34,170 nucleotides of DNA from the IMG/VR virus record IMGVR_UViG_3300046009_006291, positions 1 through 34,170 of that record. The stretch is one strand, 5' to 3'. Made by a program: the position numbers and the translations under genes. Each line of letters starts with the position of its first letter. Position 1 is the stretch's first letter. This DNA is from a virus. The notes beneath the pieces were generated by a model. It searched no databases and was not told where the DNA came from. It saw only the letters and a program-made list of their open reading frames with translations. Of the stretch, positions 23,919-29,758 are shown piece after piece.

Positions 23919-24340
23919 AAAAAAGCGTAAATATCGGGGTGTTGCTGTGCTAAATCCATTTTCTTTTTCAACCATGCGTAATTGCATACATCGGGGTATT
24001 CATCAGCGTGTATCATAGCTATTGCACCCATTCTTATAGCGCATAGTTCATCAACTGGATTACGTAACCTGAGTAGTAGGTTAGTGGCAATTACAGACAC
24101 ATTACTACGCAATCTATCCTTTTGTGCTGTATTGTTCGCCTCGTCTAGTAGTTGCTGCGCAAATGCCTGTAATGTATCAGGGTCTATGCCCGACCTACTG
24201 AACTGGTCTTGTGCTGCCATTGCTAATTCTCTACTCTTATGGTAGCTTGTAATGTCGGTAGGCTTATAAAATACGTGTTCACCGCATGTAAATGCAACTT
24301 CGTAATCGGGGTGCTGTTTTGCTGTGAGTGTGCTGTTCAT
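23798..24340 (-). CDS. Tail-assembly-chaperone-like protein (gpG-like)
   Basis: 180 residues in frame 0. It starts with MNSTLTAKQH and a beta part (VAFTCGEHVFYKP), then is mainly helical (RELAMAAQDQFSRSG, DTLQAFAQQLLDEANN, NPVDELCAIRMGAIAMIHAD, YAWLKKKMDLAQQ). The FF at 140-141 is encoded within a T9 run; after it 39 more residues finish the unshifted product. Small helical chaperones with a -1 slippery site are encoded upstream of the tape measure in most siphophages. Here TerL precedes it and the tape measure follows after the inserted cassette. The role is inferred from frameshift architecture and position, not from a motif. Confidence 0.6.
   Translation of the reverse strand: MNSTLTAKQHPDYEVAFTCGEHVFYKPTDITSYHKSRELAMAAQDQFSRSGIDPDTLQAFAQQLLDEANNTAQKDRLRSNVSVIATNLLLRLRNPVDELCAIRMGAIAMIHADEYPDVCNYAWLKKKMDLAQQHPDIYAFFLQMGLAFTPEYGNLLRGLTAEEYLTNRGQQLKVVKPITQ
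23918..23924 (-). promoter_or_regulatory. -1 ribosomal frameshift slippery heptamer (T TTT TTT)
   Basis: The minus strand carries nine T (23924-23916). In frame 0 the codons are GCT TTT TTT TTG, so T TTT TTT is a perfect X XXY YYZ heptamer. Slipping back one base after Phe141 makes the next codon start at 23918 (TTT GCA AAT), exactly the frame of the 96-codon extension. No clear pseudoknot was found by eye downstream; short GC-rich arms (GGC ATTTAC GCC) are present. Confidence 0.65.
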
Positions 24341-24353
24341 TATGCAAATATAG

Positions 24354-25784
24354 TTAAATTCTAAATCGTTTACTATGGTCTTCTACTTCTCTACCTTGAT
24401 TGTGAACTATTTTCATTTGTTTTATTGGTTTTTCGGGTGGTAATGCTGCGATATTGTTAATTGTGATACCTTTAAGATAAGTGGAGCGTACGTGTTCATT
24501 ATAGTATGTCTGAAAGAAATAACGCATACTATCGAAATAATCCATCTTGTTTTCGCCTCTATCTTTCAATAGCTGACTACCTAATTTATGGTTAATGTCA
24601 ACCTTTGCCTTACGTATATCAGCTATTAAATTCTTACAACATGGGTCAATGGTTATGTCATACTTACCAAACATTACATTACATAACATTCTACTGTCAA
24701 AGTGTTCAAGGTTTGAACTATTCAAATGTAATTGAGCGTTGGATAAATGTAACAATGACTGTATCATCTGGTATGCTGTCTGATTACGCCCTATATCCTC
24801 ATTTTGACCGCTTCTATCACCTGTGACATAAAATATGTGATTAGGGTAAGATGTCTTAATTTGGGCGCATAATTCGTCTATCTTCAAATGTCCACCGAAC
24901 TCATCAATACACCTACACCAACCACCATTGCCAGCAACATTAGGCGAACGTTGCCAAACTGTACAACTCATCGGGTTTGCATTAAAGTCAAATGACAGGT
25001 ATATTGGGAACGTTTCTATCACTTGAACTGGCTTAATGTGTACATCCTCATCCATTGCATAAATCCAAGGGTGTTCATTCATATTTACATCCCAATTACC
25101 CAATACAAACACCTCATATTGCAAGCGAGGTAAGTTATTCAATGATTCCATATAATCCTTATCCTCTGTAATATATGGGTTTTCATGTATCAATGCTGAT
25201 ATGTACTGAAAGTCGGGCGGTAAAGTACCATTTTTAGCCCTATCGTAAAACGTTGTCTTTACCCAACCCCATGATGGGTTACAAGTAAGTCCTATAAATG
25301 GTTTTGGTTTCTTGCATCCTACTGGCGGTATGTGTGACCCTGCACGCTCAATAGCTTTGTAAAATGATAGTTCCTGTAATTCGTTCGCCTCCTCTAATAA
25401 AAAGCCGTTAACCTCAAGACCTCTCCACCTGTTTAACTCCTTATCATCATCGTAGTTCTCAGCAAAGAATATAATCTGCGAACCGTTGTTAAATGTTACT
25501 GTTTGTGTGTCTTGATTGTACGACCTTACAAAGTTAGTCGGCACTAACTTATTAAATGATACAATAGTATTACGCTTTAAATCGGGCAAGGATTTGCGGA
25601 CTACCGCCCATCGGCTATATGGGTACACCTTACACAATAAAATGAACGTACCAAGCCCGCAGAACGTTTTGCCGCCACGAATACCACCACCATACAGCGC
25701 ATATTTTGTGACCTTATCGAATGCAAATTCAATAAACTTTTGTTGCTTTGGGAACGGCTCAAATAGTACTACTTTATTCTGCAT
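24354..25784 (-). CDS. terL: Large terminase subunit (TerL)
   Basis: 476 residues. The ATPase Walker A is GGGIRGGKT (32-40), followed by a typical helix; the Walker B-like strand is GFLLEEANEL (127-136). The C-terminal nuclease has its first acidic site in LSFDFNANP (263-271), a second in YVTGDRSGQN (319-328), and a third in KMDYFDSMRYFF near 437-449. The protein packages DNA into the prohead through the portal and cuts concatemers. Its ATG overlaps the small-subunit stop by one base (TAATG). Length and motif order are normal. Confidence 0.95.
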   Translation of the reverse strand: MQNKVVLFEPFPKQQKFIEFAFDKVTKYALYGGGIRGGKTFCGLGTFILLCKVYPYSRWAVVRKSLPDLKRNTIVSFNKLVPTNFVRSYNQDTQTVTFNNGSQIIFFAENYDDDKELNRWRGLEVNGFLLEEANELQELSFYKAIERAGSHIPPVGCKKPKPFIGLTCNPSWGWVKTTFYDRAKNGTLPPDFQYISALIHENPYITEDKDYMESLNNLPRLQYEVFVLGNWDVNMNEHPWIYAMDEDVHIKPVQVIETFPIYLSFDFNANPMSCTVWQRSPNVAGNGGWCRCIDEFGGHLKIDELCAQIKTSYPNHIFYVTGDRSGQNEDIGRNQTAYQMIQSLLHLSNAQLHLNSSNLEHFDSRMLCNVMFGKYDITIDPCCKNLIADIRKAKVDINHKLGSQLLKDRGENKMDYFDSMRYFFQTYYNEHVRSTYLKGITINNIAALPPEKPIKQMKIVHNQGREVEDHSKRFRI

Positions 25785-26200
25785 TACATGGCTATTTCGG
25801 TATCACCGATTTTAAATACTTGTGTAGTAGTTGTGGTTGCGTTTACCTCAATCTTATCTCCGTACTCTTTCGGTGCAAGTTTAGATAACAACCATTTACG
25901 GCTATCAGTCTGCAACTTAGCACGGTTAACCGCAGCACTATTACCAGTCTTACCCAAATCACCGTCTAACACATCACCGCTTTTATCGTCTGATATTGTA
26001 AGTATCTCACCAGCAAGTATAAGTAACTGCATATTCTTCGCACGTGCGTATTGTTCAATTCTTTGTGGCGAACTCTCTTTAAAGTTCCAAAAAGTGCCAA
26101 CACTTATATCATAATCTTGCATTATAACTTGAATACCTTTAGAAGTATTTGAGGTTATTTCACATATTTGGGTGAATATCTCATCATTCATTTTGCCCAT
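25784..26200 (-). CDS. terS: Small terminase subunit (TerS)
   Basis: 138 residues from ATG 26200 (an in-frame ATG three codons later at 26191 is the alternative). The N-terminal half reads as a helix-turn-helix pattern (IFTQICEITSNTSKGIQVIM, QDYDISVGTFWNFKESS), followed by helices (ERIEQYARAKNMQLLILAGE-like), an acidic loop and KWLLSKLAPKEYGDKIEV, a segment common in TerS proteins of this type. It recognises the packaging site. A longer open frame to 26350 starts with TTG and runs through the divergent promoter region, so it is rejected. The -7 box TACCTTTA lies 19 bases before the ATG. Confidence 0.85.
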   Translation of the reverse strand: MGKMNDEIFTQICEITSNTSKGIQVIMQDYDISVGTFWNFKESSPQRIEQYARAKNMQLLILAGEILTISDDKSGDVLDGDLGKTGNSAAVNRAKLQTDSRKWLLSKLAPKEYGDKIEVNATTTTTQVFKIGDTEIAM

Positions 26201-26219
26201 AACATATATATTTTGAGTG

Positions 26220-26227
26220 TAAAGGTA
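26220..26227 (-). promoter_or_regulatory. Divergent -7 box for terminase and the late operon
   Basis: Minus-strand TACCTTTA followed by CA, the same -7 sequence as the plus-strand promoters at 26314 and 26723. The upstream half differs: the TTWGTAWTAC element is missing, and TTTT lies 19 bases upstream in place of TTTG. The leader contains CTCAAAATA, an inverted copy of the element at 26279-26287. Confidence 0.45.
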
Positions 26228-26269
26228 TGTAAAATACACCAACCTAAAAACCCTATGCAGTATTACAAT

Positions 26270-26288
26270 AAAAAATATCTCAAAATAA
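26270..26288 (+). repeat. 19-base direct repeat, copy 1
   Basis: AAAAAATATCTCAAAATAA, six bases before the TTTGTATTAC element of the first plus-strand promoter. An identical copy lies at 26669-26687 before the second. Its core CTCAAAATA also occurs inverted at 26209-26217. Possible binding site of a regulator or an AT-rich upstream element. Confidence 0.8.
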
Positions 26289-26294
26289 ATGTAC

Positions 26295-26321
26295 TTTGTA
26301 TTACATAATGAATTACCTTTA
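26295..26321 (+). promoter_or_regulatory. Plus-strand promoter family, copy 1
   Basis: TTTGTATTAC, nine bases, TACCTTTA. Consensus of the four copies: TTWGTAWTAC-N9-TAYCTTTR. The start codon of the first gene is 20 bases downstream. Confidence 0.7.
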
Positions 26322-26340
26322 CAGTCTAAACACAAACGAT

Positions 26341-26661
26341 ATGAACGCAAATAAAAACTTAATCGAAAACACTTGCAAGACTTTAAGAACTAAAGATGCT
26401 ATGTACGCTACATCAACTAAAAAAGTAGCTGGTAATATGTGGAACATAATGTGGGTATTTGGTAGCTCAAATTATGTATCGGTTACTAAAATGACTAATA
26501 ACCCCGCTTATAGATTTGGCGGTAAAATATACAAATCATTTGAAGATGCTGCAAAGAACTACAAAAGCCCTGAAATGAAAACAGCATTAATGATGGCTGA
26601 AATTGAACTAAAAGAATACATAGCAATAGAAGAGATTAAAAGAGTATCAGTACTTAACTAA
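26341..26661 (+). CDS. Unknown early-type protein (106 aa)
   Basis: 106 residues from ATG 26341. The frame continues upstream to a TTG at 26296, but that part lies within the promoter and its -7 box, so the ATG is the start. The product is basic and mixed: a central strand region (GNMWNIMWVFGSSNYVSVTK), a second short sheet (YRFGGKIYKSFEDAAKNYKS), and a helical end (KTALMMAEIELKEYIAIEEI). The middle looks like a small DNA- or protein-binding fold, but no family was recognised. First gene of the rightward block, with its own promoter. Confidence 0.7.
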   Translation: MNANKNLIENTCKTLRTKDAMYATSTKKVAGNMWNIMWVFGSSNYVSVTKMTNNPAYRFGGKIYKSFEDAAKNYKSPEMKTALMMAEIELKEYIAIEEIKRVSVLN

Positions 26662-26668
26662 TACTGAA

Positions 26669-26687
26669 AAAAAATATCTCAAAATAA
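26669..26687 (+). repeat. 19-base direct repeat, copy 2
   Basis: An exact second copy of AAAAAATATCTCAAAATAA, seven bases after the stop of the 106-residue gene and 16 bases before the second promoter. Confidence 0.8.
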
Positions 26688-26703
26688 TTCCACAATAATA
26701 CAC

Positions 26704-26730
26704 TTTGTATTACTTTTTGAATTACCTTTA
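26704..26730 (+). promoter_or_regulatory. Plus-strand promoter family, copy 2
   Basis: TTTGTATTAC, nine bases ending in TGAAT, TACCTTTA, then CA. The two halves and the spacing are identical to copy 1. A leader of about 30 nt rich in A and C (AAAAACACACAAAA) leads to ATG 26768. Confidence 0.7.
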
Positions 26731-26767
26731 CATCATCAAAAACACAAACAACTAAAAACACACAAAA

Positions 26768-27382
26768 ATGAACACTTACACATTAGCATCAATCAGCAAA
26801 CAGTTCCCATTGCTTACAGACAAATCTGTTATTGAATTTACCGAACTTTTTGAAGTAGTAAAAGGCGGTTACAAATGTGATGAACTATTTGAGAAACAAA
26901 TTGAAATAGTTGAAAACGTTAATCTTTGCCTTGTAAACTTTGATAGCTTTATTGGTGACTTATCAGACTTTGAAGGTATGTTATTAGATAACATTCTAAA
27001 AACAAGAATAGCAAAACAGGTAGAAATGGAGTACACTGTTAAGTATGCTGGTGTTGTTCCACACGTAGCAAACAAAATAGAATTGGGTGCTGTTTTGTAC
27101 TCATCATGGGGCTATGACCAAACAAATGTAGATTACTATTGTGTAGTTGAAATGACAAAATCAATGTGTAAACTATTGCCATTATGCGGTGAAATGGTAG
27201 AGGCTTTATGTAGTATGTCTGAAATGGTAACAGCTACAAAAACTATAGATTTTAGCGGTGAATTATTAAGAAAGAAAATACAGTTTTCACAATACAATGA
27301 AGGCGGTTATGTTACAATTGCATCATACGCAAGCGCTAGATTATGGGACGGTAAAGAAAAATATCAATCACACTATCATTAA
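26768..27382 (+). CDS. Unknown protein with GYDQTNVDYY motif (204 aa)
   Basis: 204 residues. The N-terminal 100 are mainly helical and acidic. The C-terminal half starts with GAVLYSSWGYDQTNVDYYCV (about 107-126) and ends with YVTIASYASARLWDGKEKYQ. I recall the combination of a G-Y-D/E-Q-T-N-V/I-D-x-Y motif and a final LWDGK from a widespread phage and mobile-element family of unknown function, but this is memory and not a search. Its middle has several cysteines (CKLLPLCGEM, CSM). It has its own promoter and starts after an ACACAAAA leader. A structured GCAGCATC repeat follows the stop. Confidence 0.7.
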   Translation: MNTYTLASISKQFPLLTDKSVIEFTELFEVVKGGYKCDELFEKQIEIVENVNLCLVNFDSFIGDLSDFEGMLLDNILKTRIAKQVEMEYTVKYAGVVPHVANKIELGAVLYSSWGYDQTNVDYYCVVEMTKSMCKLLPLCGEMVEALCSMSEMVTATKTIDFSGELLRKKIQFSQYNEGGYVTIASYASARLWDGKEKYQSHYH

Positions 27383-27402
27383 TCTTTAACAACACACAGG
27401 GC

Positions 27403-27419
27403 GCAGCATCTTACACTGC
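27403..27419 (+). repeat. GCAGCATC stem-loop, copy 1
   Basis: GCAG pairs with CTGC around a nine-base loop beginning CATC, 20 bases after the stop codon at 27382. A second version of the motif occurs at 28443-28463. No T-run follows, so it is not a simple terminator. Confidence 0.4.
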
Positions 27420-27434
27420 ATTAAACTAAACGAC

Positions 27435-27611
27435 ATGAACATAATAATTATTTTTAGCAAATCGGGTGAATTTATTAGACAATGCAACTATCGTACTGCT
27501 GCTATTGCTAAGAAACAACATAGGCATTTTTTAAAGCATGGTGCAATATGTGCTGATACTTATGAGGTTATAAAAGGGGCTAAATTTGAATTGATAACTA
27601 CTAAAAAATAA
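27435..27611 (+). CDS. Unknown small basic protein (58 aa)
   Basis: 58 residues: MNIIIIFSKSGEFIRQCNYR, then TAAIAKKQHRHFLKHGAICA and an end DTYEVIKGAKFELITTKK. The N-terminal strand, a helix rich in Lys, Arg and His, and a final strand pair suggest a small compact domain. It sits in the gap between the 204-residue gene and the gene at 27615 (three bases apart) and fits the tight spacing of this block. Codon pattern is like its neighbours. Function unknown; a small DNA-binding or host-takeover protein would be a guess. Confidence 0.6.
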   Translation: MNIIIIFSKSGEFIRQCNYRTAAIAKKQHRHFLKHGAICADTYEVIKGAKFELITTKK

Positions 27612-27614
27612 CAC

Positions 27615-27836
27615 ATGGAATACACAAACATTATACGTAACGGAGATATTTATTTAAACGTGTTTAACAACGGTAATTTAGGGCTACCAATGATAGCCAA
27701 CATACCAATGGAGAACGAAGCTAAGGTACTTGCATTGTACGGTAATAAGCCAAATTATACTATTGAGTATTGCGGTTGCAGATACATTATGAACTGGGTA
27801 GTAGGTAGAGAACCAGGCTATTTTAAATCATGCTGA
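27615..27836 (+). CDS. Unknown small protein (73 aa)
   Basis: 73 residues with a beta-prone start (MEYTNIIRNGDIYLNVFNNG), a Pro-Met segment (LPMIANIPMENEAKVLALYG) and a C-terminal part with a Cys-Gly-Cys element (YCGCRYIMNWVVGREPGY). It starts three bases after the previous stop and one base before the next gene, so it is part of a tight operon. No membrane or signal segment. Family not recognised. Confidence 0.6.
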   Translation: MEYTNIIRNGDIYLNVFNNGNLGLPMIANIPMENEAKVLALYGNKPNYTIEYCGCRYIMNWVVGREPGYFKSC

Positions 27837-27837
27837 G

Positions 27838-28059
27838 ATGAAAACAATAAACAAAATACAGTCAATCATAGATTATTGGTACAAGATAAAAACCGATAAA
27901 CAATACCAAAAGTTTACCGATATGGTTAAAAATACTCGGTTTGGTACTTACGGAACTATTACAGTGCAAAGGTTCTACCATGATAATGAAAGTGAGTTTA
28001 AACACATGAATGACTGGCATCGGAAACAGTTTAGAAAGGAGTTAGAAAATATTTTTTAA
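27838..28059 (+). CDS. Unknown small helical protein (73 aa)
   Basis: 73 residues, basic and helical: MKTINKIQSIIDYWYKIKTD, KQYQKFTDMVKNTRFGTYGT, and a C-terminal helix YHDNESEFKHMNDWHRKQFR. The aromatic- and basic-rich amphipathic character could fit nucleic-acid binding, but no motif decides it. One base separates it from the preceding gene. The third promoter copy begins 21 bases after its stop. Confidence 0.6.
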   Translation: MKTINKIQSIIDYWYKIKTDKQYQKFTDMVKNTRFGTYGTITVQRFYHDNESEFKHMNDWHRKQFRKELENIF

Positions 28060-28080
28060 AATAGTTGTACTTTTATTTGA

Positions 28081-28107
28081 TTAGTAATACAGACTGAATT
28101 ATCTTTG
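28081..28107 (+). promoter_or_regulatory. Plus-strand promoter family, copy 3
   Basis: TTAGTAATAC, nine bases ending in TGAAT, TATCTTTG. This copy also has TTTG at 28076-28079, 20 bases before the -7 box, so it fits the general Bacteroidota consensus best. ATG 28131 follows after AAACAAACACACAA. Confidence 0.7.
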
Positions 28108-28130
28108 ATAAAAATTAAACAAACACACAA

Positions 28131-28427
28131 ATGAAAAAGACAAATCAAAAGTTTACACCAGTAAATGCAGTAAAATTAGAAATGCTAAAAAAGCAATATA
28201 CAGTAAACCTACTGGAAGAATATGCGCCATACTTTACGCAGTCGGGGAAATCAGATATAATGGCAGGTATGCCGTATGGTAGCAATGTGAAGTTTTCAGG
28301 TATAAAAAAAATAGGAGAAAAAGTTATTGAGTTTGTTTATGGCACAAATCCTGATTGCAGTACAGACATGGTCTTACTTGGTCAGTACACTGTAAGTAGT
28401 AGAATATTTGATGAGTTTAAAGGTTAA
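28131..28427 (+). CDS. Unknown early-type protein (98 aa)
   Basis: 98 residues. The basic N-terminus MKKTNQKFTPVNAVKLEMLK is followed by an amphipathic helix (LEEYAPYF) and a beta-prone second half (SNVKFSGIKKIGEKVIEFVY, VLLGQYTVSSRIFDEFKG). No signal or membrane segment. It has its own promoter at 28081-28107 and is followed by a GCAGCATC stem-loop and the fourth promoter. Unrecognised family. Confidence 0.65.
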   Translation: MKKTNQKFTPVNAVKLEMLKKQYTVNLLEEYAPYFTQSGKSDIMAGMPYGSNVKFSGIKKIGEKVIEFVYGTNPDCSTDMVLLGQYTVSSRIFDEFKG

Positions 28428-28442
28428 ATAATATTTTCGGGG

Positions 28443-28463
28443 TGCAGCATCCGAGCAACTGCA
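28443..28463 (+). repeat. GCAGCATC stem-loop, copy 2
   Basis: TGCAG pairs with CTGCA around an 11-base loop beginning CATC, 15 bases after the stop at 28427. It shares GCAGCATC and the closing CTGCA with copy 1 at 27403. Confidence 0.4.
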
Positions 28464-28485
28464 AAACTTTTCAAAATAAATTAGG

Positions 28486-28512
28486 TTAGTAATTTACTTT
28501 GTATTACCTTTG
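28486..28512 (+). promoter_or_regulatory. Plus-strand promoter family, copy 4
   Basis: TTAGTAATTT, nine bases, TACCTTTG. The -7 box overlaps a TTG at 28510 that opens a longer frame. This rules that TTG out as a start and moves the start of the next gene to 28540. Confidence 0.65.
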
Positions 28513-28539
28513 AAAAAACAAAAACACAAACACACAGTT

Positions 28540-28728
28540 ATGACAACTCTAACAAACACATCAGGTAGCAAAGCAGTTAAAATATCTACAAGCGGTAACG
28601 GTACAATAAATGCCGCTTATGTTCAATACACTAAAACTGGCATTGATACTCAAGAAGATTTACTGCAACTCAAATCATTTAGCAACGAAAAAACAGCAAC
28701 TAAATGGGCTAACAAAATACTAGCCTAA
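28540..28728 (+). CDS. Unknown small protein (62 aa)
   Basis: 62 residues from ATG 28540. The in-frame TTG at 28510 lies in the promoter's -7 box and is not used. The product has a Thr/Ser/Asn-rich beta-prone start (MTTLTNTSGSKAVKISTSGN) and a short helical end (SFSNEKTATKWANKILA). The leader contains ACACAAACACACAG. No family recognised. The downstream gap holds a two-part stem-loop (28746-28785). Confidence 0.6.
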   Translation: MTTLTNTSGSKAVKISTSGNGTINAAYVQYTKTGIDTQEDLLQLKSFSNEKTATKWANKILA

Positions 28729-28745
28729 TTACATCACAACACTCC

Positions 28746-28785
28746 CCCACCGAGCCGCACTGTTAATTCAGGCGGCTATTGTGGG
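28746..28785 (+). other. Two-part stem-loop in the gap before 28807
   Basis: CCCAC (28746-28750) pairs with GTGGG (28781-28785), and inside it AGCCGC (28753-28758) pairs with GCGGCT (28772-28777), with a 13-base loop. The stem is GC-rich in an AT-rich region, without a T-run. It could protect the mRNA end or control the 28807 gene; neither is shown. Confidence 0.5.
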
Positions 28786-28806
28786 CAAAACTAAACACAC
28801 ACCACA

Positions 28807-29256
28807 ATGACATTAGAACAGATAGTATCAACACACCCATGCCCGATTATTAGGGGCAAGATAATGGAGAATGTAAATAAAGAACGTACATACACCTACC
28901 TAGATGAAATATTATGGGATGGTTTTATTTGGAACGTTAGCCCAGAAGGAACAAAATTTTGGAGTAAAGTATCTTTTGATTTTAATGCCCCATACTCCGA
29001 CCTTAAACACCTCGACAATAGCTACGTACCTGAACCAGCAAAACCGCCCGTAATGTGGCGTAAAATTGACGCAAATAACCTATGTATAGATACTGTTGTA
29101 GCTATGCACATTAATGAACCTACAATTATATTTATGGGAAGTTTAGAATTAGATAGACATAATGAAATAACTCTTTATATTGGTAACGGTCAATACTTGC
29201 CAAATTTTACCCACTACATTGCATTAAGCGACCTTAGCAGCCTACCAATAGAATAG
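28807..29256 (+). CDS. Unknown protein (149 aa)
   Basis: 149 residues, mixed alpha/beta. The start MTLEQIVSTHPCPIIRGKIM is followed by an aromatic-rich region (YLDEILWDGFIWNVSPEGTK, FWSKVSFDFNAPYSDLKHLD) and a beta-rich end. It is preceded by an ACACACACCACA leader rather than an SD sequence. The C-terminal half (IIFMGSLELDRHNEITLYIG) lacks recognisable motifs. A C9 tract follows the stop within ten bases. Family unknown. Confidence 0.65.
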   Translation: MTLEQIVSTHPCPIIRGKIMENVNKERTYTYLDEILWDGFIWNVSPEGTKFWSKVSFDFNAPYSDLKHLDNSYVPEPAKPPVMWRKIDANNLCIDTVVAMHINEPTIIFMGSLELDRHNEITLYIGNGQYLPNFTHYIALSDLSSLPIE

Positions 29257-29316
29257 GCTTTACCCCCCCCCACGGTTTTTTGGAAAAAAAAATTACACCC
29301 CCTTAATTTTAACTAC

Positions 29317-29382
29317 ATGATACGCAAAATAATAATATTCCTAACGCTGCTGATACTTGCGGCATTAATACAAAACTTTTAA
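29317..29382 (+). CDS. Very small hydrophobic peptide (21 aa)
   Basis: ATG at 29317 opens 21 codons: MIRKIIIFLTLLILAALIQN plus F. It is a textbook single membrane-spanning peptide with two N-terminal positive charges. It ends one base before the ATG of the next gene, the spacing of translational coupling. It could be a phage membrane microprotein or a leader peptide. It is too short for a family assignment, and chance occurrence cannot be excluded. Confidence 0.45.
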   Translation: MIRKIIIFLTLLILAALIQNF

Positions 29383-29383
29383 C

Positions 29384-29704
29384 ATGCCTAGAACAATCAT
29401 AAGTAAAGTCAAAGTGCTTGAAGTTTACCCCGATGCGGATTGCGTAGAGCAAATATACCCACTCAAAGGATTTTACATAAGGTCAAACAAAAAAGGCTTT
29501 ATGATTAGTAACAACATGCAAACCTCCGAACCCAAAGCATGGGCAAACGCATGGCAGATTATCCGAGCCGAACAACGAAAGAAACAAGGTAACGCACCTA
29601 AAGAGATTACCACTATCAGAATAAAACCCACCATAAAAGCCGCTATAATCAGCAAACATGGTAGCGTTCAAAAGTGGGTTGATGCAATGACCACCACAAT
29701 ATAG
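29384..29704 (+). CDS. Unknown protein with RHH-like C-terminus (106 aa)
   Basis: 106 residues. An N-terminal mixed region (SKVKVLEVYPDADCVEQIYP, LKGFYIRSNKKGFMIS) is followed by a helix and then ITTIRIKPTIKAAIISKHGS and VQKWVDAM. This last part recalls the strand-helix-helix of ribbon-helix-helix DNA-binding proteins. If so, it may regulate phage or host genes, but the match is loose. It follows the 21-residue ORF by one base and is the last rightward gene before the bidirectional terminator. Confidence 0.55.
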   Translation: MPRTIISKVKVLEVYPDADCVEQIYPLKGFYIRSNKKGFMISNNMQTSEPKAWANAWQIIRAEQRKKQGNAPKEITTIRIKPTIKAAIISKHGSVQKWVDAMTTTI

Positions 29705-29708
29705 CATT

Positions 29709-29744
29709 AAACCCCCCTAATCTTTCGATTACGGGGGTTTTTTT
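29709..29744. terminator. Bidirectional terminator between converging blocks
   Basis: AAACCCCCCTAATC (29709-29722) pairs with GATTACGGGGGTTT (29727-29740), 13 of 14 positions, with a TTTC loop and a T-run on the plus side. An A-run on the left side gives shorter T's on the minus strand. It separates the rightward block (stop 29704) from the leftward block (stop 29759). Confidence 0.8.
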
Positions 29745-29758
29745 ATTGTAGGTAGGTG

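Noticed and set aside
23916-23987. Independent translation of the second chaperone frame from ATG 23987
   Set aside because: It would overlap the upstream gene by 190 bases with no separate leader; the slippery heptamer explains the frame better. A T10 genome (sequencing error of T9) would also join the frames and is not excluded.
26296-26340. Upstream TTG start for the 106-residue gene
   Set aside because: The 45 bases contain the promoter's own elements (26295-26321); the ATG at 26341 is the first after the likely transcription start.
26201-26350. N-terminal extension of TerS to a TTG at 26350
   Set aside because: It runs through the divergent promoter region including the -7 box at 26220-26227; ATG 26200 gives a normal TerS length.
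28510-28539. TTG start for the 62-residue gene
   Set aside because: The TTG is part of the -7 box TACCTTTG; ATG 28540 follows a typical A/C-rich leader.
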